From the NCBI GenBank assembly GCA_029865675.1, contig JARXAU010000165.1, forward strand, positions 1-6,008: DNA of 6,008 bases, read 5' to 3'. Positions within the stretch are counted from its first letter, which is position 1. Each line of letters starts with the position of its first letter. Below, one piece after another: positions 5,526-6,008 of the stretch. The notes below the pieces were generated by a model. It worked only from the letters and a program-made list of their open reading frames with translations, searched no databases and was not told where the DNA came from. The position numbers and the translations under genes are program-made. Source of the stretch: Rhodoferax sp. (GTDB taxonomy: Bacteria > Pseudomonadota > Gammaproteobacteria > Burkholderiales > Burkholderiaceae_C).

Positions 5526-6008
5526 TTAGACAGCCGCGTCCACCTCGACAAATTCGTCTTCACCTTGGTCCACCACTGCTTTGACCAGGTCGTCCACTGC
5601 ATTGGCACGGCCTTCTAGCACCGCATCGGCAATACCGCGCGCGTACAAAGTCACGGCCTTGGACGAGTCGTCATTGCCAGGAATCACGTAGTCGATGCCC
5701 TCAGGCGAGTGATTCGAGTCCACCACACCGATCAAAGGAATGCCTAGCTTGCGGGCTTCGGCGATGGCAATCTTGTGATAGCCCACGTCGATCACGAAAA
5801 TGGCGTCCGGCAAAGTCGCCATGTCCTGGATGCCGCCAATGTCTTTTTCCAACTTGGCCAGCTCACGGGCAAACATAAGCTGTTCTTTTTTGCTCATGGC
5901 GTCCAATCCAGCTTCTTGCTGAATCTTCATGTCCTTGAGGCGCTTGATGGAAGTTTTGACCGTCTTGAAGTTGGTCAGCATGCCGCCTAGCCAGCGCTGG
6001 TCAACAAA
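5526..6008 (-). CDS. rpsB: 30S ribosomal protein S2, C-terminal part (5' end outside the window)
   Basis: S2 is a small-subunit ribosomal protein that binds late in 30S assembly on the back of the subunit and helps anchor protein S1. The frame stays open to the window edge and gives 160 residues before a TAA stop. It begins FVDQRWLGGMLTNFKTV, which corresponds to about residue 89 of E. coli S2, so roughly 90 N-terminal residues lie beyond position 6008. The S2 signature is clear (PDAIFVIDVGYHKIAIAEA, then LGIP), followed by VDSNHSPEGIDYVIPGNDD and the conserved AVTLYARG helix. The C-terminus is acidic (DQGEDEFVEVDAAV), as is common in the family. The Met at 5981 is internal and not the start. 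It lies first in the cluster, with tsf downstream across a terminator-bearing spacer. Identification is very secure; the gene is cut only by the window edge. Confidence 0.97.
   Translation of the reverse strand, partial: FVDQRWLGGMLTNFKTVKTSIKRLKDMKIQQEAGLDAMSKKEQLMFARELAKLEKDIGGIQDMATLPDAIFVIDVGYHKIAIAEARKLGIPLIGVVDSNHSPEGIDYVIPGNDDSSKAVTLYARGIADAVLEGRANAVDDLVKAVVDQGEDEFVEVDAAV

Overview
The window is a compact, entirely minus-strand stretch of a proteobacterial housekeeping cluster. Read in the direction of transcription (from 6008 down to 1) it carries rpsB (3' part only), tsf, pyrH, frr, cdsA, dxr and bamA (5' part only). The products fit a betaproteobacterium of the order Burkholderiales, most probably a Comamonadaceae-like lineage. 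The order cdsA-dxr (rather than dxr-uppS-cdsA as in E. coli) and the wording of the BamA POTRA domains and EF-Ts support this. That placement rests on recalled family sequences and gene order, not on a search.

Layout: 5526-6008 is the C-terminal two thirds of ribosomal protein S2. 5440-5525 is an intergenic region with a strong intrinsic terminator/attenuator. 4519-5439 is elongation factor Ts, and 4444-4518 a spacer with a perfect 7-bp hairpin. 3721-4443 is UMP kinase, with the ribosome recycling factor close behind at 3142-3702. 3059-3141 is an 83-bp spacer where uppS would normally lie. 2213-3058 is CDP-diglyceride synthase, with DXP reductoisomerase 14 bp behind it at 978-2198. 901-977 is a 77-bp spacer where rseP would normally lie, and 1-900 is the start of BamA. 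There is no gene-free stretch over 300 bp, and I see no tRNA, rRNA, CRISPR array, insertion sequence or phage gene.

The genes join translation (S2, EF-Ts, RRF), nucleotide supply (UMP kinase), phospholipid synthesis (CdsA), isoprenoid precursor synthesis (Dxr) and outer-membrane assembly (BamA). This is the usual growth-and-envelope cluster. Its most notable feature is what is missing. Two genes normally interleaved here, uppS (undecaprenyl diphosphate synthase) and rseP (site-2 protease), are absent from their usual places, with short spacers left and all flanking genes intact. I found no convincing previously undescribed system. The other points of interest are RNA hairpins in the junctions rpsB/tsf, tsf/pyrH, frr/cdsA and dxr/bamA.
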